NCBI GenBank assembly: GCA_003049465.1
Contig: PYSS01000021.1
Location: 285,311 to 349,310 of the forward strand
DNA length: 64,000 bases
Direction: 5' to 3'
DNA from: Magnaporthiopsis rhizophila
Taxonomy: Eukaryota; Ascomycota; Sordariomycetes; Magnaporthales; Magnaporthaceae
In this document: piece by piece, positions 48,518 to 59,873 of the stretch
How positions within the stretch are numbered: position 1 is the first letter of the stretch
Layout: each line of letters starts with the position of its first letter
The notes under the pieces: model-generated
Told to the model about the DNA's origin: nothing
Databases searched by the model: none
What the model saw: only the letters and a program-made list of their open reading frames with translations
Made by a program: the position numbers and the translations under genes

Positions 48518-51122
48518 CTTGGCGACGGGGTAGTAAGACGGTGCTGAGCGAGGGTTGAGAAGCGCAAAAAGAAGCTGTGCCGACTGTTAGCTTAAAATGT
48601 CGATATCACGAGCGGGCAGTGATGTGAAGATGGAGAGTCTCTCAACGGGAGCTACCAGCCCACAAAACATTGAAAAGACTAAGGGCAGGTTGGGAGCAGA
48701 CAGGCAGAGACGGAAGGCGCGACGGGCTGGAGTGGGGTGCATGAGGGAGAGATCAGGCTGGTAGAGCGAGGGTTGATGCATGATGCCCACCCCCGCACGC
48801 GGCGACGGCATCGACGGAGGCTAGTGTCAAAAGGACGGAACTGGACGGGGGAATGCAGTGAAACGCGGCAGTTGCTCGAGTCGCCCGTCCTCCAAGACGG
48901 GTGTGCTGTGCGAGGGAGGTCCTTGGAATGGGCAAGGACGCGAACAGGGTGTAACGCTACTTACCGTTCGGGATTACAAGGTAGAGAATTAATGTAATAG
49001 CTCAAAGCAGTCAACAGTCCCTGAAAGAGTGAAAGGAGTTGGAAGGCCGTGAAGAAGACAGAAGTGACAACGTCGAGGGACGCGGCGGGTGACAGCTTTT
49101 ATTGTTGTGTTTTCCCAGGCCAGCGCCACTTTTAAAATGACACCCCAACACTCCCCTGGGCAGGCGAAGCGGGCGCGAAGGCCGGTCGGTCCAAAGTTTG
49201 TTACCCAGTTCCGAGTCGAAAGCGCCTGCGCCTTCAGGGGACAATCACACCTCGTCGCATCCATCCATCCATCCCGTGCGGCCATCCATCCAGAGCCAAG
49301 GTTGGAGCGCTCCTTTCCCCTGCGGGCCCACCCTCCATCATCTCATCTCAATCCCATCCCAGGCCCCGACTGATCAGGAAAGGGGATCCACAATAATAAC
49401 GCGGAGGACAGGCAGGGTCCAGCCAAGGGCCCGTGCTCCACAGCCGCTTTCCCCAATCGGCTTAGGCGCTGGCCCATTATCCACCGCCGCCGTTCTGGGA
49501 GCCCTGCAGAGGGTGGCTCCGGCTGGAAATTGGGTAATGACGCCGATGGCGCGCAAATGGATGGATCCTCCTAAAATACCGCCACAACGCAAGGCTTGTG
49601 ATTCAGTCTGAACCACGGGTAAAAAGGGGGCGGCCCAGGTGCTGCTGCATCCTCCATCGCATGAACTGACGTCTCTTCACGCTGTCATAACGCTGCCAAG
49701 GTCTGACCCCCGGGAGGGCATTCCAATGCGACAGCGTTGACATTTGTCGACCTGGGTGGGAGATGATGTCCGTTGGCCAAGCAAGCTGCGATGGAACCGT
49801 GACTGTTCGATTCATAGCTTGTATGGGGCCTCGATGGGCCGTGCACTCATTCAGCAGCTAATTCCATGAGCTTGGGGCTGGGATCTGCCTGGTTCTGGCC
49901 TGTGCTAACAACAAACCTATCCGCTAGCACAGAGGCCAGAACCGACGGCCCAGGCCCTTTTTGCGGACGCCCGCGAGCCGTTTGGCGGCAAACCAGCTGA
50001 CACCCCCGCCTTCCAACCAGAAGCAAAAGTTGGAAGACCTTGGCTCCCTAGATGCATGGGGCTGGGCTGCATGCCTGGTGCGACCGGGGCGGCTGCAGCT
50101 GATTGATCACCCCGATTTCCCCAGTGCCATCCTCGACCACGGTTTCAAGGCATCGAATTCCCCGAGCGATCGCATGATTGGGCTTGATGGGGTAGGTATC
50201 GCAACCGCACGATCCATTTGCCTGCCTCGTTACAAAGTCAAGGGTCCATGGATCCAATGTTTTGAAAGATCGAAGAAAACACGCAGAGCTTCTGCGATTT
50301 ACAGTGCTTGCTTGCGTCTGTCAATAGAGACCAGACGCGCCCGCCGAAATAACGCTAACTGCAGCCCTAGCGACGGAACAAACAATCGGGCCACTAAAAC
50401 AAATACACATTGGATTGACGGCTTCCCATTGGATGCCTGTATCCAGGCTCTCTCTCTCTGGCGTACTGCCGCCCAATATTTGGTGAATTGCTGGGCTGCG
50501 GGCAGTTGCTAGAGCATCACGGGTCTGGAGCCGCCGCCAGCCGCCGCCGTCAGCAATCATCCTCACCCTCCAACCCGACACGAGAAAAACGTTCCGTGCA
50601 GCCATCCAATGTTTGAATGCCTATAATATTTTTTTTTTTTTTTTTTTTTTTTTTGCCAGCTGTCTCAATCCGTGACGCACTGCTCCTCGGAAGTCTCGCA
50701 TCTTCTCCCTCGCTACCAGCATTACTATATGCACATCCAATAGACAAGCGTTGTTTTCTCCCCTCCTCTTCTTATTTGTGTGGTGAACTTTGTCAATATT
50801 CGCTCCGTCCTTGCCCACTGCATGCGTTTGGTGCATGCGTCTTACAATTGGGGAGCGATGTTACACAGACACCTCCATGTAAGACCATAAAACTGACGGC
50901 CAGCCGCCGAGTGGGAACACCACGCGTCCTTGATACTTTGGGTAGGTGGCCGATGAGCCATCCTCGTCGCCACGTTATGGTGGGGTTTATCGCCACCAGC
51001 AGAGGGCTCGGGATGGTTGGACGAAAACAAGAGAGTTAGTCGAGGCCTACTTCAGCCGAGAATCTAAAACCAGTTTGCTCCGCCTCAGCCCCATTGGCAC
51101 GGAGCCCACGACGGATGACGCG
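48518..51122. other. Intergenic region, no gene seen
   Basis: 2.6 kb without a supportable gene. CATC repeats lie at about 49257-49292 and a poly-T run at 50630-50654. Confidence 0.5.
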
Positions 51123-52428
51123 TCAAGGCAGCGAACACCGGACAACCCCGCGGCGGACGCCTTCGGTCTCCTCCCCGAGCCAATGCACGTCGGCGCCCTC
51201 GCTCGTGATCCTCTCGACAAAGTCGTCGAGCGACCCGCCGACTCCAAAGTACAACCTCTTGGCCGCCACGATGCTCGTCGCCCCACCGTCCGGCCGCTCG
51301 GCGCGCTCCCTCCGGAGCACCGCGAGCAGCGTATCCGCGAAGGCGCCCAGCGCGAAGGGCGAATAGATGGTTTCGGCTCCCACCACCAGCGTGCCGCTGC
51401 TGCTGCTGCCTATTGGTCCCGAGGTGGGTTGAGGAGGAGGCACGCTCAGCCCTTGGCCGTAGAGAAGCTCCACAAATGCGGGTGACCAGCCGCCCGAGAC
51501 GAAGGAGAGTGAGATCCTTGACGTCTCGAGGAACGACGCGAAGGCGGCCTTAACGTCGTCACTCAGCTCGAGCTCTCCGCCGTCCGAGTCCTCCTCGGAT
51601 GACAGCGCCTCTTGGAGCAGCGCGCTCCCGCCCTGGCGCAGCAGCGCCCAGGCCAGGATGAAGTTGGGCAGCGTCACGAGCTGGAGGACCGACGGGTTGT
51701 AGTCGGCGAGCGTCAGCGACAGCGGAAACCTTGCTGTCTCTTCCATAGCAACCGCCCACTGGAAGACGGCGAGGGATGGCAGTGCCGTCCCGCATCCAAG
51801 CTTGTGCGTGAAAAAGGAAAGGCGTCGTCGTCAGCAACGTCGTGTGCAGCGGGGACGCGGTTGGTGGCTGAGAGAGGGCTGGCGTAGCCGCGCGTGACTT
51901 TACTTTTTCCCACTATCTGCATACCTCGATCATCCTCATAGGCCCCTTGGCCAGAGCCAGGGCGGGCGACAGGTCGTCCCGAGACAGGACCTTGACCAGG
52001 TCGACGCTGCTCTCCCAGCTCTTGAAGCCGCCCTCGTAGATGCCGGTGCGGACGTCGTGCTGGCCGAGCCCGGCCTCGTCCGCCTCGAGGCCCTCGTCCT
52101 CGGCCGCCAGCTGCACGCGCACGTCCCAGAGCTCGCGCCGCGGCAGCCGGACGGCCGCCACCCCGGGGGCGGGCGCGGGCACCTCGAGGATGCCGTACGC
52201 GATTTTGGACGGCAGTTGGGCCAGCATGTGTCCGAGCTCGTGGTGCTCCGGCGGGAGCTGCGGCTTCCCCTGGACCGGGAAAGCGCTCGAGCTACTCGCC
52301 GCCGCCGCCGCCGCCTGGGACGGCTGCTGTGCTACGGCAGCTCGGGCCTCGACTTTGCCATCTTGCTGCTGCTGCTGCGCGCCGTCGTCTTCTATGTCGT
52401 CCCCGGCAAACGAGAACGAAAACGCCAT
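51123..52428 (-). CDS. HPM1: Protein-histidine N-methyltransferase (METTL18/HPM1-like)
   Basis: Two exons, 51925-52428 and 51123-51800, phase 0, 393 residues. Members methylate a histidine of ribosomal protein uL3 (Rpl3) with S-adenosylmethionine. The N-terminus has a Gln-rich and an Ala-rich low-complexity stretch. DVRTGIYEGGFKSWESSVDL and RMIE precede the SAM-binding glycine loop LGCGTALP, which starts exactly at exon 2. Later come SLTLADYNPSVLQLVTLPN, SFVSGGWSPAFVELL, LVVGAETIYSP (post-II region) and ADVHWLG near the end, all in the order seen in HPM1/METTL18. The intron falls between Glu and the glycine loop. The start at 52428 gives MAFSFSFAGDDIEDD, the usual fungal N-terminus. Confidence 0.88.
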
Positions 52429-52939
52429 TTTTTGGTGGGGTTTTCGTTTCTAGCGGGGATCTGACAGGGCTGAAGGAAACCGAACCCTCTTTCCGGATCG
52501 GATTTTTTTCTCAGTCGTTTCTTTTCCTCGTTTGGCCGTTGTCCTACCCGCTGTTTCAATATTCCTTCCGTGTTGCACAACCGGATGGTTGGGTTTGTTT
52601 TACATGCAGCCCTGTTTCACGGATGCGGATGGTCGGGCTGAAAATTCGAACGGTCCAACGTCAAATTAAAGTGGCGGCGATTGGCGACGGAGGTGACTGA
52701 AAACACAGCGAAAAGTCTCACCAGCGTAAACACCTAGGTAGATACCTACCTACCTCTAGGTAGTGAAGAAGCCAGACATCCGGCGTTGCGTGCGTAGATG
52801 AACGTATTACAATATCAGAATTCAGAAAATTACCTACCAAAAACAGGCGTGTGACCTACGGTGATAACCCCGCGTGCCCCAGACGCTATCATATTCACAC
52901 TACACATCGCTGGTGTAAATCGACCCATCCTTGCCATCA
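52429..52939. other. Intergenic, no gene seen
   Basis: About 510 bp between two - strand genes. It carries ACCTAGGTAGATACC and neighbouring TACCTACCTACC and CTAGGTAG motifs around 52731-52762. Confidence 0.55.
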
Positions 52940-53527
52940 TCACGTCGACTCCCCTTCCTCCCCTCCGTCCTTCCTCGCCCTTATAGCCATCATGAGTTCG
53001 TAAAGCTGGCCAACCTGTTCTTCTATTGGAACAGAGAGACACGCACATCAGTCGACGCTCAAATGGGAGCCTGTGAAGAAAAAACAGTCATCTGCCCACG
53101 TAGGTACGTACCACTGAGTTTTTGCACCTTGGCCGGGTCGATCTTCTCCTCTGCCCAGGAGTCGCCCTCGACCGACTGCGCGTACAGCTGCCATTCGGTC
53201 AGGAAACCTATCTGTATGCGGTATGCGGCTCGTCAATGGGATTGTTTTTATCCTTTTTATTTATGACAAGCAGCGGTACCTAGGTGTAGTCAGTAGAGCC
53301 TTACTCACTAGATGTGCCGGGTTTTCAACGTTCCGATGCGCCCTGAACTCGGCCTTGACGTACTCGTCGCCCAGCACCCGCATCTCGTGCGGCAGGTGCT
53401 TTCGGTGCGCCCTCAGTAGCCTCCGGTACAGTGGGATCGGCGGCAGCAGCGCCATGGGCGCGGGCCGAAGGGTCGATGACGCCGGCGACGAGGCCGCTGC
53501 CATGAGCCTTGTGAACGAGGCATTCAT
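52940..53527 (-). CDS. SDHAF3: Succinate dehydrogenase assembly factor 3 (LYR protein)
   Basis: Three exons: 53309-53527, 53112-53211 and 52940-53022, 133 residues, phases 0 and 1 consistent. SDHAF3 (yeast Sdh7/Acn9) is a mitochondrial matrix LYR protein that protects the iron-sulfur subunit of complex II during assembly. The first 30 residues are Arg/Ser/Ala-rich without acids, a mitochondrial presequence. Then comes PIPLYRRLLRAHRKHLP with the LYR motif at 33-35, LGDEYVKAEFRAHRNVENPA, IGFLTEWQLYAQ and VGQLYELMMAIR, the family order. The third exon begins at the TAG acceptor before AAGAACAG; the next AG three codons on would break the frame. Confidence 0.92.
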
Positions 53528-53957
53528 AATTAATTCGTACCGCCACAAAGAAACAAAAAGAGGCTAGAAACGGGATTTTCTAGGCTAAAAAAAGGAAACG
53601 GCACTCCTGAACCCCTCGGTTTTGTATTGCAAAAAGCTCGGGTCTGGGTTTGATAGCCGGGGAGCCTCGAAGCTGTCGCCACTGGATCCACCAAGGCAGG
53701 TCTGGGTTTTGCAGTACTGTGTCAATGACGCAACACCACACTGTCTTCCATCACTTTGGGGGGTTGGATTTGAAGAAGCAGTGGCAAAGATATCAGATTC
53801 AGCACAACCCGAGAAAGATGATGATACCAAGTTTCCCGAAACATCGCAAATATAGTATGCTCGTTTTTTTTTTTTATTTATTTTTTTTTTTATGTAAATG
53901 ACCATCGCAGGCTGTGTCGTTACGCTTAGACATAAACTGGCACTAAAGAACAATCAT
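53528..53957. other. Intergenic, no gene seen
   Basis: 430 bp with a T-rich stretch at 53866-53890; promoter of the SDHAF3 gene and 3' end of the helicase. Confidence 0.55.
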
Positions 53958-56351
53958 CTACCACAGCCCCTCTAGCGCCTCCGGAATCCATACCGCCTGG
54001 ATGACGGCGACCTTCTTGGCGTAGTTCTTCTGTGTAAAGACGTGCTCCAGAAACATGATGCCCTCCTTCTTCTGCCCGTGCAGCACGCTCGACGGATGGA
54101 CCGCCACCACATGCTTCCCCTGCGTCGTGACGTAGCTCCCGTCCGGCGCGAGCGTCGCCGTCCGCATGCAGAAGCCCTTCATGAAGCACTTTGTCAGCGC
54201 CTCGGCCCCCTCGGGCGACAGCGGCACGAACGGCTGCGGGTCCGCCGGCGGCTTCTCCGACAGCAGGCGCTCCGTGACGCAGAGCGCCCGCAGCTGCTTG
54301 CGGATGTTGAGCGCTTGCCGCATGGTCCGCAGGTTGATGCGCCGCGCCCGGCACCAGTCGGCCCGATCCGAGTCCTCGGCCGTGTACATCTGCATGGTCG
54401 TCAGGTACGTCATCAGGTCGCCCTCGCGCCGCCGCAGCTCCCGCCGCAGCTCCTCCACCTCCTCGCGCGCGTCCTCCGACTGTAGCTGATGGAACAAGTC
54501 GTCGCCCGCGCTGACGCATGAGATGACGTCGATGGCCTCGAGGAGGCAGTCGTACGCCGGGCTTGCCGCCGCCAGCAGCACGCGTCCTAGCGACGCCGAC
54601 ACTGGGAGTCGCGCCATCTTTCGGCCCAGGTCCGTTATGGCTCCATTGTCGTCGAGCGCTGCGAGGATGTGCAGTTGTGTGAGCGCCTTCTCCATGTACG
54701 CCATCTTGGGTGTGTCCATGAGCGGGAATGAGAGCAGGTCCTCAACTCCGCGCGCCTTCATAATCAGCACGGCATCTTGGACATCGTTCCTCAGAATCTC
54801 GGGAGGATCGGCTTCTCGAAGCTCCTTGTACACGTCTTCTGTGTACAGCCTAAAGCATTTCCCTGGTCCCTCACGGCCGGCCCGGCCCGCCCTTTGGATA
54901 GCAGAAGACTGCGAGATGGGCCCGATTAGGAGGGACTCAAGCCCGAGCCGGGGCCTGTACTGTTTTGTTTTGGACTTGCCCGTGTCGACGACGTATCGCA
55001 CTCCGGGTACTGTGACTGAGGTTTCGGCAATGTTGGTGGCCAGCACGACTTTTCGAACACGGCCCTTGAGTGGCCTGAATGCGTTGTGCTGGGCCTCAAT
55101 CGAGAGCTGGCCGTAAAGTGGAAGAGCCCTGATCTTGGGCACGTTGGATGCAAGCGTGGCGGCGTACTCTTCGATGAGCCTCTGGATCTGCTCAATCTGC
55201 TCTTGCCCATGCAGAAATACCAGTATATCTCCGGGCAGAGGCTCGCCACAGTGTATCTTGAACACTGTCTTCAATACCTCATCCGCTAAGTCTGCCACCG
55301 GCTTAGGGGAGTAGATGGTCTGGACTGGGAACTGCCTCCCCTGGATCTTGAGTGTTTTCGACGAAAGCTCCACCTCGTTGCTAGGTGGTTTAGGAGTTTC
55401 GGCACTGGGGTCTGGGTTTGTATCTGAGAAGAATTCCTCCATAGTTTCGATGTCGGCCGTGGCACTCATGGCCACGACCTTCAATGGCACACCTCCACGG
55501 CCGGGCTTGTCCGGTGAGAGCAGCATTTGCTTCAAGAACCCGCACAGGAGATCCACATCGATTCCACGCTCGTGGACTTCGTCGACAATAACGACGCTGT
55601 ATTGTCTGAGGCTGGGGTCATGTAGAAGCTCCTGCAGGAGCATACCCTCAGTGAGGAACTTGATCTTTGTTCCTTTGGGCACGTTGTGGTCGAAGCGGAC
55701 CGAGTATCCGACGAGCCCCTCCTGGCGCCGCGAGCTTCCGCCCGCCGAAATGTTCAGCGGCGTGCCGGCCTCCCTGGCCACGCGGTGCGCGAGCGTCGTG
55801 GCGGCCACACGGCGCGGCTGCGTGACGGCCACAACACCGCCCACGGCTCTCTGTTCGGTCCTGCCGTCAGGTAACCGTACGGGCACAAGTCGGCGGTGAC
55901 ACCAACTCTCCTCGGCTAGGAATTGTGGCACCTGCGTACTCTTTCCGGAGCCCGTCTCACCGACGAGGATCAGGACGTCGTTGTCACGCATGTGCTTGCG
56001 GATGGCTTCCTGGTAGTCCCATATCGGCAGCGCCCTGCGCACCGGAAGCAGTTCTGGGTCGCCTTTCGTTGTTGCCAGCACCGCATCACGCTCTCGGTCC
56101 TTTTTACGGTGCCGCGCCGGGTCTTTGGGCGTTGTCAACGCGGCCCCGACCGGCGGCTCTGGTGGGCTCTGCGCCTCCTTTTTTGTTGCAGGGACGACCT
56201 CGTCCTTTTGTGTGGGTGCTGGTCTTGGTTTTGGCTTCACGCCATTCAAAAAGCCGTCGAGAGAAATGGTCTTTCCGCCTGGGAGTTTGAGGACTGAACC
56301 GCCCCCTGCATCTCTGTCCTTCTTGCGTTTTTTTGAGACGTGACCATCCAT
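53958..56351 (-). CDS. DHR2: DEAH-family ATP-dependent RNA helicase (Dhr2/DHX33-like)
   Basis: Single exon, 797 residues. DEAH helicases of this clade remodel pre-ribosomal RNA in the nucleolus during 18S maturation. A Lys/Arg-rich N-terminus of about 100 residues, including possible nuclear localisation signals, precedes RecA1. Motif I GETGSGKST is at 131-139, Ia TQPRRVAA at about 177-184, motif II DEVH at 257-260, III SAT at 296-298. RecA2 follows with TNIAETSVTVPG (V) and QRAGRAGREGPGKC (VI). Then come the winged helix/ratchet HA2 region and the OB-fold with LTKCFMKGFCMRTATL. Motif II reads DEVH in place of DEAH. The lack of introns contrasts with its neighbours. Length agrees with Dhr2-type proteins rather than the longer Prp22 or Prp16. 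Confidence 0.9.
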   Translation of the reverse strand: MDGHVSKKRKKDRDAGGGSVLKLPGGKTISLDGFLNGVKPKPRPAPTQKDEVVPATKKEAQSPPEPPVGAALTTPKDPARHRKKDRERDAVLATTKGDPELLPVRRALPIWDYQEAIRKHMRDNDVLILVGETGSGKSTQVPQFLAEESWCHRRLVPVRLPDGRTEQRAVGGVVAVTQPRRVAATTLAHRVAREAGTPLNISAGGSSRRQEGLVGYSVRFDHNVPKGTKIKFLTEGMLLQELLHDPSLRQYSVVIVDEVHERGIDVDLLCGFLKQMLLSPDKPGRGGVPLKVVAMSATADIETMEEFFSDTNPDPSAETPKPPSNEVELSSKTLKIQGRQFPVQTIYSPKPVADLADEVLKTVFKIHCGEPLPGDILVFLHGQEQIEQIQRLIEEYAATLASNVPKIRALPLYGQLSIEAQHNAFRPLKGRVRKVVLATNIAETSVTVPGVRYVVDTGKSKTKQYRPRLGLESLLIGPISQSSAIQRAGRAGREGPGKCFRLYTEDVYKELREADPPEILRNDVQDAVLIMKARGVEDLLSFPLMDTPKMAYMEKALTQLHILAALDDNGAITDLGRKMARLPVSASLGRVLLAAASPAYDCLLEAIDVISCVSAGDDLFHQLQSEDAREEVEELRRELRRREGDLMTYLTTMQMYTAEDSDRADWCRARRINLRTMRQALNIRKQLRALCVTERLLSEKPPADPQPFVPLSPEGAEALTKCFMKGFCMRTATLAPDGSYVTTQGKHVVAVHPSSVLHGQKKEGIMFLEHVFTQKNYAKKVAVIQAVWIPEALEGLW

Positions 56352-56893
56352 GATACGAAGAATTGTTCAAACCGAGTCCGCAGCATAGGAGTTATGTGTT
56401 CAAATTATGATGCGCTTTCCCGATCTTGGTGACAGATCGGATCTTTGGATTGGCTTTTTTTTTTTTTTTTCAGGACTGACAAGGACGGTACCTGGCCCCA
56501 TATTTTAAGCTGCAGATCAGGAGCCCAGAACGTGGATCCACCTTGGCGTCATCGCGCAAAAGGCCAACCATGCATTCAGCTCCAAATTCTTGATGGATGC
56601 CGGCTTTGAGGGCACTCATATATCCATGATGTGACTTAGATAGAACAACAGAAATTTGTATCGAGATAATGCGAAAACTACCTAGCCAACGTGAGAAAAA
56701 AGACAGTAACCACCTATACTGCAATCTAAACGAAGAGAACAATCGTTGGCACGTGCAAACATCGACCTACTTGCTCTTGAGCAGCACCACCCTGTGCGAG
56801 GACGAACTGTTTTCGAGTCTCGAACTCTAAAGAGCAAGCGGCATAGCCCCCATCTACAACTAACACTATGTACCTCGCCTGGACACTGTTTCT
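56352..56893. other. Intergenic, no gene seen
   Basis: 540 bp between the helicase and SEC9, both on the - strand; contains a poly-T run at 56457-56470. Confidence 0.55.
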
Positions 56894-58338
56894 TTATTTC
56901 AGTATGTCGTCGAGCTTGCGGCGGTTGTTGCGAACGCCCATGTCGACCTTGTCGCTCTGTTGAGAAGTAAAGAGGTAGTCAGCATTGCAGCACGCCAGAG
57001 AATGGATAGTAACAAGCGCCTTACCTTATCGCCAATCCTGTCAATGAGCTTGTTAGATTCCTCGACGCGCTGACCAAAGGTGCGTGCGATCTGGTTTAGA
57101 GTCGCCACACCCCGCTCCATGCCCGGCATGATGACATTGTTGATCTCCTCCTCCTTGGCTCGCCGGTCTGCCCGCAGTGCCCTGTTTTCTGGGTTGTCGT
57201 CTTCGTCGTCCGATTCGTCAAAGACGAACTTGTTGTTGCTGGCGGCCGTCTGGCCTGACGACAGACCCAACGCCTTGCGGTTATTCATGGAATCCTGGAT
57301 ATCACGCATGTCGCGCTCGTACTTGGCCTGGGACTGATGGGCGTCCAAGAGCGTCTCCTCCCGTCGTTCCCGGTCCTTCTCCTGGTTCTCCATGAATTTG
57401 CGCTCCCGCTGTTCCTTCTTGGATTTAGTCATGAAGGGGTTGCCGGGGTTCCACAGGCTGCGGTTGTAGTGCTTCAACTCCTTTGTCTTCTCTTGCGCCG
57501 TGCGGTTGTGGATTTCCGCCAGGTCCAGGTTCCTCTCGGTGTTGCGCAGACGCTCGTCTTGCTGCGCCATGTTCTGTAGCGTGCCGTTGGCCGTCTCGAT
57601 CGTGCTGTTGATGATGCCCAGGATCCTGTGACCAGTGTCGACCGTCGCGTCTCGCTCCTGGTCGATCTGCCGCGCCATCTCTCGCTCCTCCAGCTTGATC
57701 TGCTCCTGCTCGGTGAGCTCACGCTCCTCGCCGTAGCCGCCGTACTTGTTGCCTGTCGTACCGCCCGGCGCCGCCCCGCCATAGCCTCCCTGAGAGGCGT
57801 CATATCCTCCGGCCCCATAGCCACCGCCATTGGGAGCCCTGCCGGAAGGAGCGTTCGGGGCCCTGTCCTTGGCGCCTCCGAAAAGAGCATCCCTTCCGGC
57901 ACCGTCGTCTGCTAGGCCTCCGTAGCCACCAGGGCGACGCCCGCCGGCGGGACTGTCGTTCTGGCCACCCCTCGCGGGGGCGGCACCACCGCCGTACGGG
58001 TTGGAGTCCCCGTACCTGTTTGACGAGCCATAGCCACCCGAGGCGCCGTACCGGTCGTTGCCGTAGCCGGAGCTCTGCTGTGGTGGTGGTTGTTGTGCTT
58101 GTTGGTTCATGCTGCCGGCCGTGCTCGAGGGACCGCGGGGTGCAGGGCCACCGGGGAGGCCGACACCGCCAGGACGCCCGCCTCTTGGACCGCTGGGCAG
58201 TCCGCCGGGGTTGGGCATGAGCACCTTGTCGTTGGAGCCCTGCGAGTAGGCATAGGGATCATTGGCGGGCTCTTGGGCATACGGGTTCTCGTCGGCCGAC
58301 GGGTTCGAGCTCTTCTTTCTTCCGAGGAACTTCTTCAT
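56894..58338 (-). CDS. SEC9: SEC9/SNAP-25-type plasma-membrane t-SNARE
   Basis: Two exons, 57025-58338 and 56894-56956, 458 residues, phase 0. Sec9 supplies two Q-SNARE helices to the exocytic SNARE complex with Sso and Snc. The N-terminal half is a low-complexity Gly/Tyr/Pro/Asn region (GGYG and NPYGG repeats). Heptad-patterned SNARE helix 1 lies around REMARQIDQERDATVDTGHR to ERNLDLAEIHNR, and helix 2 around VIMPGMERGVATLNQIARTF to RNNRRKLDDILK. There is no membrane anchor and no palmitoylated Cys cluster, as in fungal Sec9. The intron splits the second SNARE helix just after RIGDK; its last exon codes SDKVDMGVRNNRRKLDDILK. The frame is open upstream to 58491 but has no ATG there, so the start at 58338 (MKKFLGRKKSS) is chosen. 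Confidence 0.9.
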
Positions 58339-59873
58339 GTTGGCGGCTGTTGGCGAAATGCCGGTTCGGGTCGGGATGAGGTCTGTCGGCCAGCGGGACA
58401 ATCCAGGCCCAGTTGCTGGCCGTTTGCAAACGATTTGATTTCGTAGATAGACACGGATGGGAGAGGAGGTCGGGGTGGTCAATGAATTCAAAAGGAAGGA
58501 AGAGGAGGTCGGCGGCTTTCAAGAAAAGGCGGAGGAATTCAGATGACTTTTAGGGGACCTTTGCGGGCTGTCCCTTTGCTAGCCGCTGTCCTTTGTGGCA
58601 TGGCTGGGTCCGCGTTTTGAATGGCGTTTCGAGCTGGAGGGCACTGTGGGGCCCCCCTCACAAAATGCAAAAGAAAGGGTCAGTTGGGTGAGGTGCCTTC
58701 AATTGAGAGTGGCAAGATTCAGACTTCCCAGGCCCAATAATCAGCCCCAGCCTCTTTCGTCCACAGGCACGGCCACGCTAGTGGTTGACTTCGCCGCCTG
58801 CGACTGCGACGCGCGCCGCTCGCTATTCTAAACTCAGGGATGGAGCAGAACGGGACTTGCTGTGCTCGCGCAAACCATAACGGGCGACGCGGCCGTACCG
58901 GCCTGTCGATCAAGACGCTGCCTTGGAAGTCTGCCATCTATATCCTTTCCTCAGCCAACCAGGTTGTGCAGTTCACGTGGGTGCAAATTCGATCCGCGCT
59001 TTGGAGGCCCCGTAGTTCATACGGTCTGATATTCGGACAGAGGTTTTTGCAGGTAGATCAAGTGATTTGGGTCTGTCAACCAAGTGGTTCAGGTGTGAAT
59101 TCCAAGGAGCCGGCTATTTTCATCTAGGTCCACGCTCCATTGGGAAGAACCTTTTGCATGTTAGTTGAAATTTGAGGCTTCTGGGAAGCGGAAAGAGGCT
59201 CCTCGGTGACTCATGGCCTGATCGAGGCCCTGACTGTTTGGAGCGGAGGGGGAAAGTGACTGGGACGGCGGGCGGCTGCTGTGGGGCATGACATCTTGAC
59301 ATCGAACTCCACAAGGCGCCCAGCTGAGCCCATTTCCAGGCACTTCGTCACTAATTTATGCCGACACACCTCCCCAAAACTCCGTCCTTGGGCTTACTCC
59401 TGGCACGCCCCAATATCACCCCAAAATCTCCTAGGTTTTCGGGATGTCTTCAACAACTGCCTAAGATTGCTCCTACGTGCGGTGATACCCTCACACTTGC
59501 CTTTTATCCAGGCACTGCAATTCCCAGCCAGCGTCTTGTCGACCGGCTGAATTCGATCCCACCAAACGAGACTAGGCCGGCTTTTGTCCGCCGTTTGCTT
59601 CCGCTTCCGCCCCCTGGTTGTGTCCTCCGGACTCAAAATGATCACAAGATTATGCCAGCCATTTCCTGCCTTGATAACATTGTGCGATGCAATAATATCC
59701 TCATACTTGCAAAAATTTTGAGCCGGCAATCCATTCTTTCTCTTACTTACTCCAAGCGTCTCCAACGGAACCCTGTCGTGGCCCAAGAAAAGAGCCGCTT
59801 GATCGTGGTCTCATACCGTCTCACCGCCCCTGAGTGAGCGACTCGGGCTCGTCGGCACTAGCCTGACTTGACC
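58339..59873. other. Divergent promoter region, no gene seen
   Basis: 1.5 kb between SEC9 (-) and the GTPase gene (+). Short frames exist but none looks coding. Confidence 0.55.

Noticed and set aside
49961..50512. 183-aa + strand frame
   Set aside because: No ATG at the listed start, no domain, and no splice partners.
58339..58491. N-terminal extension of SEC9 by 51 residues
   Set aside because: The extension has no ATG, and the MKKFLGRKKSS start matches the usual Sec9 N-terminus.
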